Below are positions 36,502-44,871 of a stretch of DNA of 64,000 nucleotides, piece after piece (position 1 is the stretch's first letter; each line of letters begins with the position of its first letter). Both the position numbers and the translations under genes were made by a program. The notes beneath the pieces are model-generated. The model saw nothing but the letters and a program-made list of their open reading frames with translations, was not told the DNA's origin and did no database searches. Source of the stretch: Sphingobium arseniciresistens (GTDB taxonomy: Bacteria > Pseudomonadota > Alphaproteobacteria > Sphingomonadales > Sphingomonadaceae); the NCBI GenBank assembly GCA_029167225.1, contig JARFNK010000012.1, positions 62,001 through 126,000 of the forward strand. The letters run 5' to 3'.

Positions 36502-36981
36502 TCAACCCTGGCTGCGCAACGGCACGCCCGGCTCGTTCTTCGACGTCCGAATCGTCAATGACGTCTTGACGCTTGCGACGTTGGGCGCCGGCGTAAGCCG
36601 CGATGTCAGGAACTGCTGGAAGCTCTGCAGATCCTTCGCCACGACCTTCAGAATGAAGTCGATCTCGCCATTCAGCATATGGCATTCGCGCACTTCGGGC
36701 AGCTTGGCCACATGGTCCTCGAACGCCTTGAGATCGGCTTCCGCCTGGCTCCGCAGGCTCACCATCGCAAAGACCGTGATCGTATAGCCGAGCGTGCCGG
36801 GATCGACCACGGCATGATAGGATTTGATCGCGCCATTTTCCTCCAGCGCGCGGACCCGGCGCAGGCAGGGCGGCGCGGTGAGGCCGACCCGGCGGGCCAG
36901 ATCGACGTTCGTCATGCGGCCGTCGTCCTGCAGCTCCGCCAGAATCTGAAGGTCTATATCATCAATGCTTGTTGCAGCCAT
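36502..36981 (-). CDS. Lrp/AsnC family transcriptional regulator
   Basis: 159 residues: an N-terminal helix-turn-helix (ILAELQDDGRMTNVDLARRV, RVRALEENGAI) and a C-terminal RAM ligand-binding domain (VRECHMLNGEIDFILKVVAKD). Family members bind an amino acid or related effector and oligomerise into octamers. It is divergent from the histidine kinase gene with a 188-bp AT-richer gap. No target operon is apparent from the context. Confidence 0.93.
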   Translation of the reverse strand: MAATSIDDIDLQILAELQDDGRMTNVDLARRVGLTAPPCLRRVRALEENGAIKSYHAVVDPGTLGYTITVFAMVSLRSQAEADLKAFEDHVAKLPEVRECHMLNGEIDFILKVVAKDLQSFQQFLTSRLTPAPNVASVKTSLTIRTSKNEPGVPLRSQG

Positions 36982-37169
36982 GAACTAACAATTTCCGTTC
37001 CCGTGTGTGCGCAACATACTAATAATATTTCAGTGCTTTGCAATTGTCCCACAATGCAACGTTGCAATTCCCTTGCGGATCAGCCCTTTTCCTTCTGCCG
37101 CTCTGGCCTTAATCCATCCGGGTGGCGCGCTCTTGCGCTGCAGTTGCAGCTTATGATCGAGGGAACGGC

Positions 37170-38930
37170 TTGCGCTTCAACGATATCATGCAGACGGTTT
37201 TGGCCGCCGAGGGCCAGGGCAATGGCGCGGTGACGCTTTGGCGTCAATGCGTTGATCTGCTTGCGCAATATGACCGGGTAGGCCGTCCGCCGCTCGACCA
37301 GAACGACCGCGAAGCGCTGCTGAAGCGGATGGAGGAACTACGCGCGCGCCTGAGCGAAACGCAGCGGATCGCCACCGTCGTTGAACTGGGCAGCCGTCTG
37401 CGCTCGCCCGCGCTGGTCCGATTCTTTGCGCAAGATCGCCCGGCGATCTGCGCCGCGGCGATGTCCCGCGCGCAATTGCCCGAAGCCGCGTGGATCGATC
37501 TGCTGCCAAAACTGGGCCCGACCGGGCGCGGCGTGCTGCGTGGCCGGCGCGACCTGAGCGAGGATGTGCGGCGCGCGCTGGAGAGTTTCGGCCAGGTCGA
37601 CCTCGTCCTGCCGATGGCGGATACGGCCTGGCAGGCACTTGAGGACGCGCCAGCCGACAGCCCGCTGCTGCTCGACACGCCCTCGACGGATGGCGAGGAC
37701 GCCCCCGCCGAAATCGCCGAGGATGGCAACCAGATCCGCCGGCTGGTCGATCGGATCGAGCGGTTTACGGCCGCGTACAAGCCTTCGCCCATCGGCGTCG
37801 TCGAAGAGGAGGTGCTGTCCGATGCGGAGATCGAGAGTCTTGGCGGGGAGCCGCGGCCGCTGGTCCTGCCGCGCGCATTCGCGTTCGAGACCGATGCCAG
37901 CGGCACGATCACATGGGTCGGCCATGGCCCCCGCGCGGCGTTGATCGGCCTCAGCGTCGCCGAGCCGGCGGCTGCGGGCGGCAGCGGGCCTGACGGCAAT
38001 GTCGCGGGCGCCTTTGCCCGGCGCAGCGCCTTCCAGAACGGGCGCTTCATCATCGCCGGCGGGCCGCTTGGCGGCGAATGGCGCATATCGGCGATCCCCT
38101 TCTTCGATCCGCGTTCCGGCCGCTTCCAGGGGTTTCGCGGTCAGGCGCGCAGGCCCTATTTGCATGAGGTGCCCTCAACGCCGCCCGCGTCGGACATCCT
38201 GGCGCTGGGCGGCCTGTCCGCGGATTCGATCCGGCAGCTGGTGCATGAACTGCGCACGCCGCTCAATGCGATCATGGGCTTTGCCGAGATTATCGAGCAG
38301 CAGCTCTTCGGCCCCGCAGGCGACCAGTATCGCGACATGGCGCAGCAGATCATGGGGGACGCGCGGCACCTGCTCGCCGCCTTCGACGATCTTGATCTTG
38401 CCGCCCGGGTCTCTCGCGGGGAGGAACCGTCCAGGCCCAAGGTGATCGACCCGGCGGTGATCGTCGCGCGGGTGGCGATGCGCTTTCGCGAGGGACGGGC
38501 CGAGGGCGTCACCCCGATCGACATCGCCATGGCCCCCGATCTTCCCGCCGCCAGTGCCGATCCTGCGCAGGCCGAGCGCATGATCCAGCACCTGCTGCGC
38601 ACGCTGGTATCGGTTTGCGGCAAGGATGAAGGTCTGACGGGTGCGTGCTGGCATCGCGCGGGCAAGGATGGCGGCACGGTTCTGCTCGGGATCGACCGGC
38701 CCGCCGCGCTTGCGGGCATCGAGGAAGCGCAGCTCCTGGATCCGGGCTATGACGAGGATGGCGATTGGCCCGACGCGCCGCTGCTGGGACTGGGCTTTTC
38801 GATGCGCCTCATCCGCAGCCTTGCCACCAGCGTGGGCGGCGGGCTGGACGTGACGGCCAAGCGCTTCATCCTGTCGATGCCGGCGACGGCACGGCAGGTT
38901 CGCGACGAGGATGAAAGCGCGTCACATTGA
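37170..38930 (+). CDS. Sensor histidine kinase with degenerate ATP-binding domain
   Basis: 586 residues from TTG 37170 (GAGGGAA 5 nt upstream). There are no membrane segments. An N-terminal helical part and a PAS-like middle (FAFETDASGTITWVGHGP, FRGQARRPY) lead to an H-box HELRTPLNAIMGFAEII with phosphoacceptor His at about residue 371. In the expected ATPase region the N-box Asn is missing (IQHLLRTLVSVCGK), and the G1 box is reduced to GIDRPAALAG, while a G2-like GLGFSMRLIRSLATSVGGGL remains. It is divergent from the Lrp regulator, and no response regulator is adjacent. Confidence 0.8.
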   Translation: MRFNDIMQTVLAAEGQGNGAVTLWRQCVDLLAQYDRVGRPPLDQNDREALLKRMEELRARLSETQRIATVVELGSRLRSPALVRFFAQDRPAICAAAMSRAQLPEAAWIDLLPKLGPTGRGVLRGRRDLSEDVRRALESFGQVDLVLPMADTAWQALEDAPADSPLLLDTPSTDGEDAPAEIAEDGNQIRRLVDRIERFTAAYKPSPIGVVEEEVLSDAEIESLGGEPRPLVLPRAFAFETDASGTITWVGHGPRAALIGLSVAEPAAAGGSGPDGNVAGAFARRSAFQNGRFIIAGGPLGGEWRISAIPFFDPRSGRFQGFRGQARRPYLHEVPSTPPASDILALGGLSADSIRQLVHELRTPLNAIMGFAEIIEQQLFGPAGDQYRDMAQQIMGDARHLLAAFDDLDLAARVSRGEEPSRPKVIDPAVIVARVAMRFREGRAEGVTPIDIAMAPDLPAASADPAQAERMIQHLLRTLVSVCGKDEGLTGACWHRAGKDGGTVLLGIDRPAALAGIEEAQLLDPGYDEDGDWPDAPLLGLGFSMRLIRSLATSVGGGLDVTAKRFILSMPATARQVRDEDESASH

Positions 38931-39006
38931 AGGCATGATATGGCTGACGGCGGCAAAGGGCGATGGCGCAAACCGGATCGCAACCTTTGTCCGGTAGCGC
39001 GACGTC

Positions 39007-40050
39007 ATGACCGATGCTGCAGGACATGATGGCAATTTGCTGAAAGCGCCGTTGCCGGCGGACATGATCGCGCTCGCTCCCGACTTCGGCACACGCTTCA
39101 CGCTCTTCGTCGATACCGAGGAAGAATTCGATTGGAACGCGCCATTCTCTCGCACCTGCCATGGCGTGACCGTGCTGGACGGCATGGCAAAGGGGCAGGC
39201 GTGGTTCGCCGCTGCCGGGATCACTCCAGTCTATGTCACGGACTGGCCGGTGCTGGAAAGTGACGCGGCCGTCGCGATGATGGCGCAGTGGGTGGCGGAC
39301 GACACCGCCGAGATCGGCGCGCACCTGCACCCCTGGGTCAACCCGCCGCATGTGGAAGAGGTGAACGCGGCCAACAGCTATGTGGGTTTCCTGCCCGAGG
39401 CGGTGGAACGTGCTAAGCTGACCGCGCTGCGCGACCGGATCGCGGAGCGGTTCGGCACCCCGCCGCGCGCCTATCGTGCCGGACGCTATGGCGTTGGCCC
39501 GAACAGCGGGCGAGTACTGGAAGAACTCGGCTTTCTGCTCGACAGCTCGGTGCGCAGCCGCTTCGATTATTCGGCGCAGCATGGCCCGGACTTTACCGGC
39601 ATGCCCGTCAATCCCTGGCGCGCGGGGCCGGGGAGGGCGCTGATCGAACTGCCGCTCTCCACCGCCTTCATCGGTCTGCTCAGGGGCAAGGGCGAGAGGC
39701 TTTTCCGCGCGGCTCAGGGCTTCGGGCCGTTGGGTGGCGCCTTGGCGCGCGGTGGGCTCCTCAGCCGCGTACCGCTGACCCCCGAAGGCGTGCCGCTTGC
39801 CGACGCGATCCGGGCGATCGACGCGCTGCTGGAAGAGGGCGTGCGCGTGCTGAACTTCAGCTTCCACTCGCCCACGCTGGGGATCGGCCATACGCCCTAT
39901 GTCCGCAGTGAAGCAGACCTCGCGCAGTTTTTCCATTGGTGGGAGGGGGTGGTCGACCATCTCGCCCGCCGCGGGGTTGCTCCCGCTTCGCTCGACGAGT
40001 TGATCCGCGCAGCCTCGCCCGCCGCCGCGAGAGCTTGCCAAGCGGCCTGA
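39007..40050 (+). CDS. Polysaccharide deacetylase family protein
   Basis: 347 residues with the NodB-like layout: the first motif LFVDTEEEFDW holds the acidic metal/base residues, and GAHLHPWVNPP holds the metal-binding histidines. PPRAYRAGRYGVGPN matches the third conserved region. The enzyme probably removes acetyl or similar groups from a glycan; the substrate is not evident. No signal peptide, so the active site is probably cytoplasmic. It ends 33 bp before the tRNA gene and is the last clear core gene before the island. Confidence 0.88.
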   Translation: MTDAAGHDGNLLKAPLPADMIALAPDFGTRFTLFVDTEEEFDWNAPFSRTCHGVTVLDGMAKGQAWFAAAGITPVYVTDWPVLESDAAVAMMAQWVADDTAEIGAHLHPWVNPPHVEEVNAANSYVGFLPEAVERAKLTALRDRIAERFGTPPRAYRAGRYGVGPNSGRVLEELGFLLDSSVRSRFDYSAQHGPDFTGMPVNPWRAGPGRALIELPLSTAFIGLLRGKGERLFRAAQGFGPLGGALARGGLLSRVPLTPEGVPLADAIRAIDALLEEGVRVLNFSFHSPTLGIGHTPYVRSEADLAQFFHWWEGVVDHLARRGVAPASLDELIRAASPAAARACQAA

Positions 40051-40083
40051 CCCTCGGCTATCGGGCGATCATCGATATAGGTG

Positions 40084-40159
40084 GGGCCTGTAGCTCAATG
40101 GTTAGAGCTGGCCGCTCATAACGGCTAGGTTGCGGGTTCGAGTCCTGCCGGGCCCACCA
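40084..40159 (+). tRNA. tRNA-Ile2 (anticodon CAT, lysidine type)
   Basis: 76 nt folding into a cloverleaf: acceptor GGGCCTG pairs with CGGGCCC, D arm GCTC/GAGC, anticodon stem GGCCG/CGGCT with loop CTCATAA, T arm GCGGG/CCTGC with TTCGAGT. CCA is encoded. The CAT anticodon with flanking features like the E. coli ileX-type tRNA points to tRNA-Ile2, in which TilS converts C34 to lysidine, rather than elongator Met. An integrase gene follows 161 bp downstream. Confidence 0.92.
40131..40159 (+). mobile_element. Predicted attL core at the tRNA 3' end
   Basis: P4-type integrases usually recombine in the T-arm and 3' end of tRNA genes and restore an intact tRNA on one side. The tRNA here is intact and the integrase lies immediately downstream, so its 3' end is the expected left junction. 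I found no second copy of this segment (TTCGAGTCCTGCCGGGCCC) to the right within the window. Confidence 0.6.
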
Positions 40160-40320
40160 AATATCCTTTTCAAGACAGCTCAAATGCTTTAATAAAGCAT
40201 TGGAAAATAAAGGTTTATTGAGCTTTTGCTGGTCAGAACAGGTCGTGACAGACCAGGACAGTTCAGCGAATTTGCGGGCATATTTGCGGGCATGGCGGGC
40301 CGATTTGAGGGTATAATCTC

Positions 40321-41652
40321 ATGTCGCTCACCATCATCGAAGTTAAGAATGCCAAGCCTGCCGCCAGCGATTACCGGCTTGCTGATTCTCACGGTCTGTT
40401 CCTCCACATAACCACAGCCGGCGGTAAAATCTGGCGATACAGATATCGCGTCGGACCGAGGGAAAAGACCCTTACGCTTGGTCGATACCCCGAGATGGGC
40501 CTCGTGGCCGCGCGCGAGGCGCATCACGAAGCGCGCAAGATGGTCTCCGAAGGCAAAGATCCAGCCCTTGAAAAGCAGAAATCGAAAATCTCGAGAATCG
40601 AGGCGGCGAAGATAACTTTCAGAAAGGTCGCAGAAGACTGGCTGGCGGACCAGGAGCCGATCTGGTCGATCTCGAATGCAAAGCGGGTTCGCAACCGGTT
40701 CGAGCGCGACCTCTATCCGCTGTTCGGCAATCTGCCTATCGGACAAGTCGAGAGCACGGCGATCCTGCGGGCACTGCGAAAAATAGAAGCTAGAGGATCG
40801 ATCGAAACCGCCAAGCGGGTGCGCGGCTATGTAAGAAGTGTCTTCCGCCGCGCGAAAGGGGAGCGCCTCGTCGACCATGCACTCCTGTTGGAGATCGACG
40901 AGATCAAAGATGCGCTCAAGCCGGCACGCCGCGGCTCGAAGCAGCCTGCCCTTACAGAGGTACCTGAACTCCTGGAATTCCAGAATGTCGTGGATCGTTC
41001 GACCTCAAGCCTGGTCGTCAAGCTCGCTTCAAGGCTTCTGGCCCTGACGCTCGTCAGGATAGGCGTGCTGCGTGCCGCCCTCTGGACCGAGATCGAAGGC
41101 ATCGACTGGGATAGTCCAAACTCAGTTCCAAATGCACCCATCTGGCGCATCCCTGCCAGTCGGATGAAGCTCGACGTTGAAGATAAAGGCAATCCGGCCT
41201 TTGGGCATGACGTGCCGCTACCGCATCAGGCGGTTGAGGTACTTCGTGCGCTGCGCCCGCTAACCGGCTGCTTTGATCTGCTCTTTCCAAGCACAAAATC
41301 TTGGCGCGAGCCCATGTCCGATGCTGCTCTCAGCACCGTTTACAAACGCATGGGTGGAGGCCGCTACAAGAACGTGATGGTGCCACATGGCTGGCGATCG
41401 TCATTTTCGACCATCATGAACGAACGAGCTGCCGAACTTGAGCGGGACGGTGATCGGATGGTGATCGACATGGTTCTCGCGCATGTTCCGCCAGGGGTGT
41501 CTGCATCGGAATGGTCATACAACCGCTCCCGCTACCGCAAGCCACGTGGCACGCTCATTCAGATATGGGCAGACATGATCACACGGGGTTTACTCCCCGC
41601 CGAGGAGATGGTCACATGCTATCTGAGCGGTAACCAGAGGGATCGGCAATGA
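40321..41652 (+). CDS. P4-type tyrosine site-specific integrase
   Basis: 443 residues. The N-terminal DUF4102 arm-binding domain (LADSHGLFLHITTAGGKIWR) is followed by a core-binding domain (WSISNAKRVRNRFERDLYPLF) and a catalytic domain. Visible catalytic elements are Arg in LVRIGVLRAALW, His356/Arg359 in PHGWRSS, a His in LAHVPPG and the presumed Tyr in SYNRSRY near residue 400. It presumably mediates integration and excision at the tRNA-Ile2 gene. The 3' end overlaps the convergent alpA-like gene by 41 bp. Confidence 0.93.
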   Translation: MSLTIIEVKNAKPAASDYRLADSHGLFLHITTAGGKIWRYRYRVGPREKTLTLGRYPEMGLVAAREAHHEARKMVSEGKDPALEKQKSKISRIEAAKITFRKVAEDWLADQEPIWSISNAKRVRNRFERDLYPLFGNLPIGQVESTAILRALRKIEARGSIETAKRVRGYVRSVFRRAKGERLVDHALLLEIDEIKDALKPARRGSKQPALTEVPELLEFQNVVDRSTSSLVVKLASRLLALTLVRIGVLRAALWTEIEGIDWDSPNSVPNAPIWRIPASRMKLDVEDKGNPAFGHDVPLPHQAVEVLRALRPLTGCFDLLFPSTKSWREPMSDAALSTVYKRMGGGRYKNVMVPHGWRSSFSTIMNERAAELERDGDRMVIDMVLAHVPPGVSASEWSYNRSRYRKPRGTLIQIWADMITRGLLPAEEMVTCYLSGNQRDRQ

Positions 41653-41884
41653 AGTCATCAATGTCGCTCTCATACCAGGCAACCGCCCGCAATCCGATCT
41701 GAAAGCGACGAGGAAAGCGTCCGGCCCTCTCCAGCCTGTAAATGGCCGAGACGGACAGCCCGGTTTTTGCGGTGACAGAAGGTTTCCGCAACAGGCGGTC
41801 TGTCCGGCGGTCTTTTCCGTGTGAAGTTTGCTCGTCGACCATAGCGGTTGCGGCGGATTGATTTTCGAATGTGTCAAACTTCAT
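41612..41884 (-). CDS. AlpA family excisionase-like regulator (copy 1)
   Basis: 90 residues with a MerR/excisionase-type winged helix (LLRKPSVTAKTGLSVSAIYR and FPRRFQIGLRAVAWYESDID). AlpA proteins regulate the adjacent integrase and island excision. It is encoded opposite the integrase and overlaps its 3' end by 41 bp. Its 5' end has an extra N-terminal tail of about 30 residues. Confidence 0.85.
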   Translation of the reverse strand: MKFDTFENQSAATAMVDEQTSHGKDRRTDRLLRKPSVTAKTGLSVSAIYRLERAGRFPRRFQIGLRAVAWYESDIDDFIADPSGYRSDSM

Positions 41885-41976
41885 GGCGAACCTTCATTTC
41901 AAAAGGTCTGCCCGCCGGACACGACTAAGCAGCAATCACTTTTCGTTCGCAACCTGATCGCATTGCACTGCGAAAC

Positions 41977-42609
41977 AAGCTTGCCTCTCGACTTCTTGCT
42001 CTCACCCTTGTTCGCGTGGGTGTGCTGCGGACGGCGCTATGGTCAGAGCTTGAAGGGATCGACTGGGCTAACCCTGGTTCGACACCGAACGCGCCAATCT
42101 GGCGAATTCCGGCGAACCGCATGAAGCTAGATGTGGAGGATAAGGAAAATCCCGCCTTCGGTCACGACGTGCCGTTGCCGCATCAGGCAGTCCAGGTGCT
42201 GCGGGCATTGCGGCCTTTGACCGGACATTTCGATCTACTCTTCCCAAGTGCGAAGAGCTGGCGCGAGCCCATGTCCGACGGAGCCATTAGCACCATGTAC
42301 AAGCGCATGGAGCAAGGCCGCTACAAGAATCGGATGGTACCGCACGGTTGGCGCTCTTCATTTTCCACGATCATGAACGAGCGTGCCGCCGAGTTGGGCA
42401 GAGATGGCGACCGGATGATCATCGACATGATCTTGTCCCACGTCCCGCAGGGCGTTTCGGCCTCCGAGTGGTCCTATAATCGTTCTCGTTACCGGAGCCC
42501 TCGAGCCACTTTACTCCAAATCTGGGCAGATCTGATTTCAGAAGGCATCATGTCAGTGGATGAAATGGTCAGTCATTTCTTGAACGGTAGCCTAAGGGAT
42601 CGGCAATGA
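41977..42609 (+). pseudogene. Beheaded second integrase (catalytic part only)
   Basis: The reading frame from about 41977 (KLASRLLALTLVRVGVLRTALW) to the stop at 42609 aligns to residues 234-443 of the intact integrase at a constant 957-bp offset, with about 80 percent identity judged by eye. The arm-binding and core-binding domains are missing. Catalytic HGWR, the second His and SYNRSRY are intact. A GTG at 42016 could start a 197-residue protein, but no ribosome binding site is clear, so I treat it as a remnant. Confidence 0.8.
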
Positions 42610-42841
42610 ATTCATCGATATCGCTTTCGTACCAGGCGACAGAGCGCAGTCCGATCTGGAACCGGCGCGGAAACCGGCCAGCCACTTCGCGACGATAAAT
42701 CGATGAAATGGACATTCCCGTCCTTGCTGCGACCGCAGGTTTGCGCAAAAGGCGGTCCGTACGTCGGTCCTTTGCTAACGAAGCAACTTCATCGGCGCTC
42801 TTATGGGGGCCCAACGGATATCCGGCAGTATCAAGTTTCAT
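42569..42841 (-). CDS. AlpA family excisionase-like regulator (copy 2)
   Basis: 90 residues, the same length as copy 1, with the same overlap to the 3' end of its integrase. The helix-turn-helix core is conserved (LLRKPAVAARTGMSISSIYR, FQIGLRSVAWYESDIDEFI), whereas the N-terminal tail differs. It is offset exactly 957 bp from copy 1, so both belong to the duplicated int-alpA module. It looks intact and could still act on the first integrase. Confidence 0.8.
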   Translation of the reverse strand: MKLDTAGYPLGPHKSADEVASLAKDRRTDRLLRKPAVAARTGMSISSIYRREVAGRFPRRFQIGLRSVAWYESDIDEFIADPLGYRSRND

Positions 42842-42958
42842 GGCGAACCTTCATCGTGAAGGTCTGCCCGCCAAGGGCAAATATGCCCAATCTTCAGCAA
42901 CTTTGCAACCGGTGCCGCGTTCGGGCGGAGCTTTAGTCCTGGGTTCAAAGGTTTATTG

Positions 42959-42993
42959 GATGCCAGCAGGCCGCTGTCCCGCCTGCTGGCATC
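42959..42993. terminator. Hairpin after the second alpA leader
   Basis: GATGCCAGCAGG (42959-42970) and CCTGCTGGCATC (42982-42993) form a perfect 12-bp stem followed by AATTTTA on the plus strand. It may be a terminator or the end of a lost element. Confidence 0.5.
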
Positions 42994-43214
42994 AATTTTA
43001 TGATCATGGTGATGCTTGAACTGCTTCAGAGGCTGGCTGCACGCTGCCAGTGGCATCGCAATCGGCCTTTGCCACCCCGTAACGCCCAATATCTGCAGCA
43101 TTTTGCATTTCTTCCCATCTCGCTCACGTGATCACGTTAGCGTCCGCGCTCGTGGTGTAATTTTCGATCTCGATAGCCACTGTGCTCATCGATAAGGTGG
43201 AGGTTGACACTTCA
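42994..43214. other. Stretch without recognisable gene
   Basis: Together with the preceding leader this gives about 370 bp (42842-43214) in which I see only the hairpin at 42959-42993. It ends where the IS110 remnant begins. Confidence 0.5.
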
Positions 43215-43615
43215 CACGCCCACCGAGCTTCTCATGTCGGTGCCTAGCGCTGGAACTGTTACTGCACGGCCTTCGCCACTGCTGTCGAAGACCCTGCCAA
43301 TTTCAAGAACTCACGTTCCGTGGGAGCGTGGACCGGCTTGACCACGAAACGCTACCAGTCCTGCGAGGACGATTATGATGGGCATATATTCCGCCGTGGG
43401 GACGGACATCTGCGTACGGTACTCCATGAGGCCGCCGCTATCCTGACACGATCCATCTCGGATAGCAGTTTGCGGAGTTGGGACCTCGAATTGCGCGCGC
43501 AGTCTATCTTGGTGGAGAATGCTACAGTTTCGATGCGCGTCATCGCATACCACGCATCGGACGTATCTTGATGGCGTGTGGTCGCGATGCAGCCGACACG
43601 GCATTGACAACCGCT
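43215..43615 (+). pseudogene. IS110-family transposase remnant (C-terminal domain, frameshifted)
   Basis: Pieces in three frames together resemble the C-terminal (transposase_20) domain of IS110 enzymes: LLMSVPSAGTVTA, then FATAVEDPANFKNSRSVG, WTGLTTKRYQSCEDDYDG, HIFRRGDGHLRTVLHEAAAI, and after further frame changes ATVSMRVIAY and RTYLDGVW. At least two frameshifts separate them. The N-terminal DEDD domain is absent, so it is a dead 3' fragment. Confidence 0.7.
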
Positions 43616-44101
43616 TTCGGACCATCGGAACTCGTAGGGTTCAAAGTCCATACAGATGAAATCACCGCGGAGTTTGAGCATCTTAGCCATCGCATGGCGG
43701 CCTGAACCTCGGGTATCACAGGCACAGCGGCACTCAATTGCTTCAGCTAGGGCCGGAACGGGGCTGCATCCGCCCCTGAGTCCGGGAGACGATCGGCAAT
43801 CGCGGATATGAAGACATGCCCGGCGCGGTATCGGAAGACTCCAAGCCTTGGCGATAAGCATGATAGCTTTTTGCTGTGGCCGTAGCACTGAGCCGCATTT
43901 ATAAACTCATTAGAGCGAAACTGCGGGGCGATGCCCAGCGCTAAGCAGGATGCGGGAGTGGAAAAGCCTGGGTGAGAGAATGGGGCCACCTTGTCGCTAC
44001 CTCTAAAAGACTGTTTCCATGATCGAGGTTAGTGAGAAAAAGCGGCTGGTTCACTATGCTATTTTACAGGGATGGGAGTCGAAAACGGAAGGACAGTTGA
44101 C
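43616..44101. other. Stretch without recognisable gene
   Basis: About 490 bp between the IS110 remnant and the small gene at 44102. Short open frames exist on both strands, but I could not match any to a family, and codon use looks degraded. Confidence 0.5.
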
Positions 44102-44284
44102 ATGACGCGGGAAAATGATTGTGCTTACTATCAAATGCGGAATGCTCAGGAACTTCGTGCTTCAGAAGGTGCCGCCGATAATTTGATCAAGCGTCTTCAT
44201 TGGGAAATGGCCCAGCGTTATGCGTTTTTGGCAAAGGAGAAAGAAGGGGCGTCGGTTGGCGACAAGCCAAACGTACGACCGTAG
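44102..44284 (+). CDS. Small hypothetical protein, 60 residues
   Basis: MTRENDCAYYQMRNAQELRA followed by helical IKRLHWEMAQRYAFLAKEKEG. GGAAGGACA lies about 8 nt before ATG 44102, which supports translation. The pattern of a short acidic start and one long helix recalls small sphingomonad proteins of unknown function. It stands alone within the decay zone, so it may be a survivor of a lost module. Confidence 0.5.
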   Translation: MTRENDCAYYQMRNAQELRASEGAADNLIKRLHWEMAQRYAFLAKEKEGASVGDKPNVRP

Positions 44285-44394
44285 CGCGGCGTTTCAGGTC
44301 GCCCTTCGGGCACTGCGATATCGTAAGCTGTCAGGTGCAGGACCCATTAATGTGAGAAGCGCAATCTGATTCAGGCTCCGTAAGGAGACGGAAG

Positions 44395-44480
44395 ATGAGC
44401 GACCTGTACTGGCTAACAGAAGAGGAGAGGGTGCGTCTTCGGCCCTGTTTCCCCAAAGCTTCTGGATCATGCGATAGACG
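44395..44480 (+). pseudogene. IS5-type transposase 5' remnant
   Basis: MSDLYWLTEEERVRLRPCFPKASG matches the first residues of IS5-family transposases (usually M-S-D-L-F/Y-W-L-T-x-E-Q/E with FPK later). The ribosome binding site TAAGGAGACGGAAG is intact, but homology stops after about 25 residues and the frame ends at 44541. Confidence 0.65.
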
Positions 44481-44559
44481 CCGGAACATCATCCTGCAGG
44501 TCCGCCATGCCGATATGAACGCCCTTATGGTCGGCCAGTAGATTGAAGGCGCGTCATGC

Positions 44560-44770
44560 ATCCGAGCATCCCCATCCGAGGGTGTCGACCTTCATGAATT
44601 TGAGCGCTTGTCCCATTCGATGATCTGGCGGTCCTCCATCCGCGACGGCTCGATCGGCACGAGACCCTCGAGACGGTCCTGTACCAACACGAAGCCGCCG
44701 GGTGCTGGCTGAGATGCAGGGCGTCCTGATCAGTTGCCTCGAGGTCGAGCGTCAGCGTAACCTGAAACAT
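44560..44770 (-). pseudogene. Ghost fragment of dnaE2
   Basis: On the minus strand, segments in different frames ([20 protein letters not shown], then [31 protein letters not shown], then FMKVDTL and GMLGCMTR) align to the [20 protein letters not shown] to GMLSCMRR part of the intact dnaE2 at 46573-49890. A frameshift after the Pro and loss of the DDIDLMG codons break it. It is a remnant of another error-prone polymerase gene. Confidence 0.75.
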
Positions 44771-44834
44771 TGCCGTGTTCCGTAAAACTTGAATGGCAGT
44801 TCTTTAAAAGGGTCTGTTGCATCGCACTCGAAAT

Positions 44835-44858
44835 ACTGTATTATTAAAACAATACAGT
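44835..44858 (+). promoter_or_regulatory. Palindromic operator with embedded -10 before DUF6326 gene
   Basis: ACTGTATT-N8-AATACAGT (44835-44842 and 44851-44858) is a perfect 8-bp inverted repeat ending 14 bp before ATG 44872. It includes TATTAT, a plausible -10, and abuts the TAGGAG ribosome binding site. Such sites are typical for TetR-type repressors, but no regulator gene is adjacent. Confidence 0.6.
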
Positions 44859-44871
44859 TAGGAGTTTCGCC

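Larger units (their letters stand above)
41020..42874. repeat. Diverged tandem duplication of int 3' half plus alpA
   Basis: 41020-41917 and 41977-42874 are homologous with a constant 957-bp offset at the integrase Lys codon, the integrase stops (41652/42609) and the alpA starts (41884/42841), so there is no net insertion or deletion. The shared alpA leader (GCGAACCTTCAT, AAGGTCTGCCCGCC) marks the right ends. Confidence 0.85.

Noticed and set aside
41977-42609. Functional second integrase from GTG 42016
   Set aside because: The arm- and core-binding domains are missing, and no convincing ribosome binding site is present.
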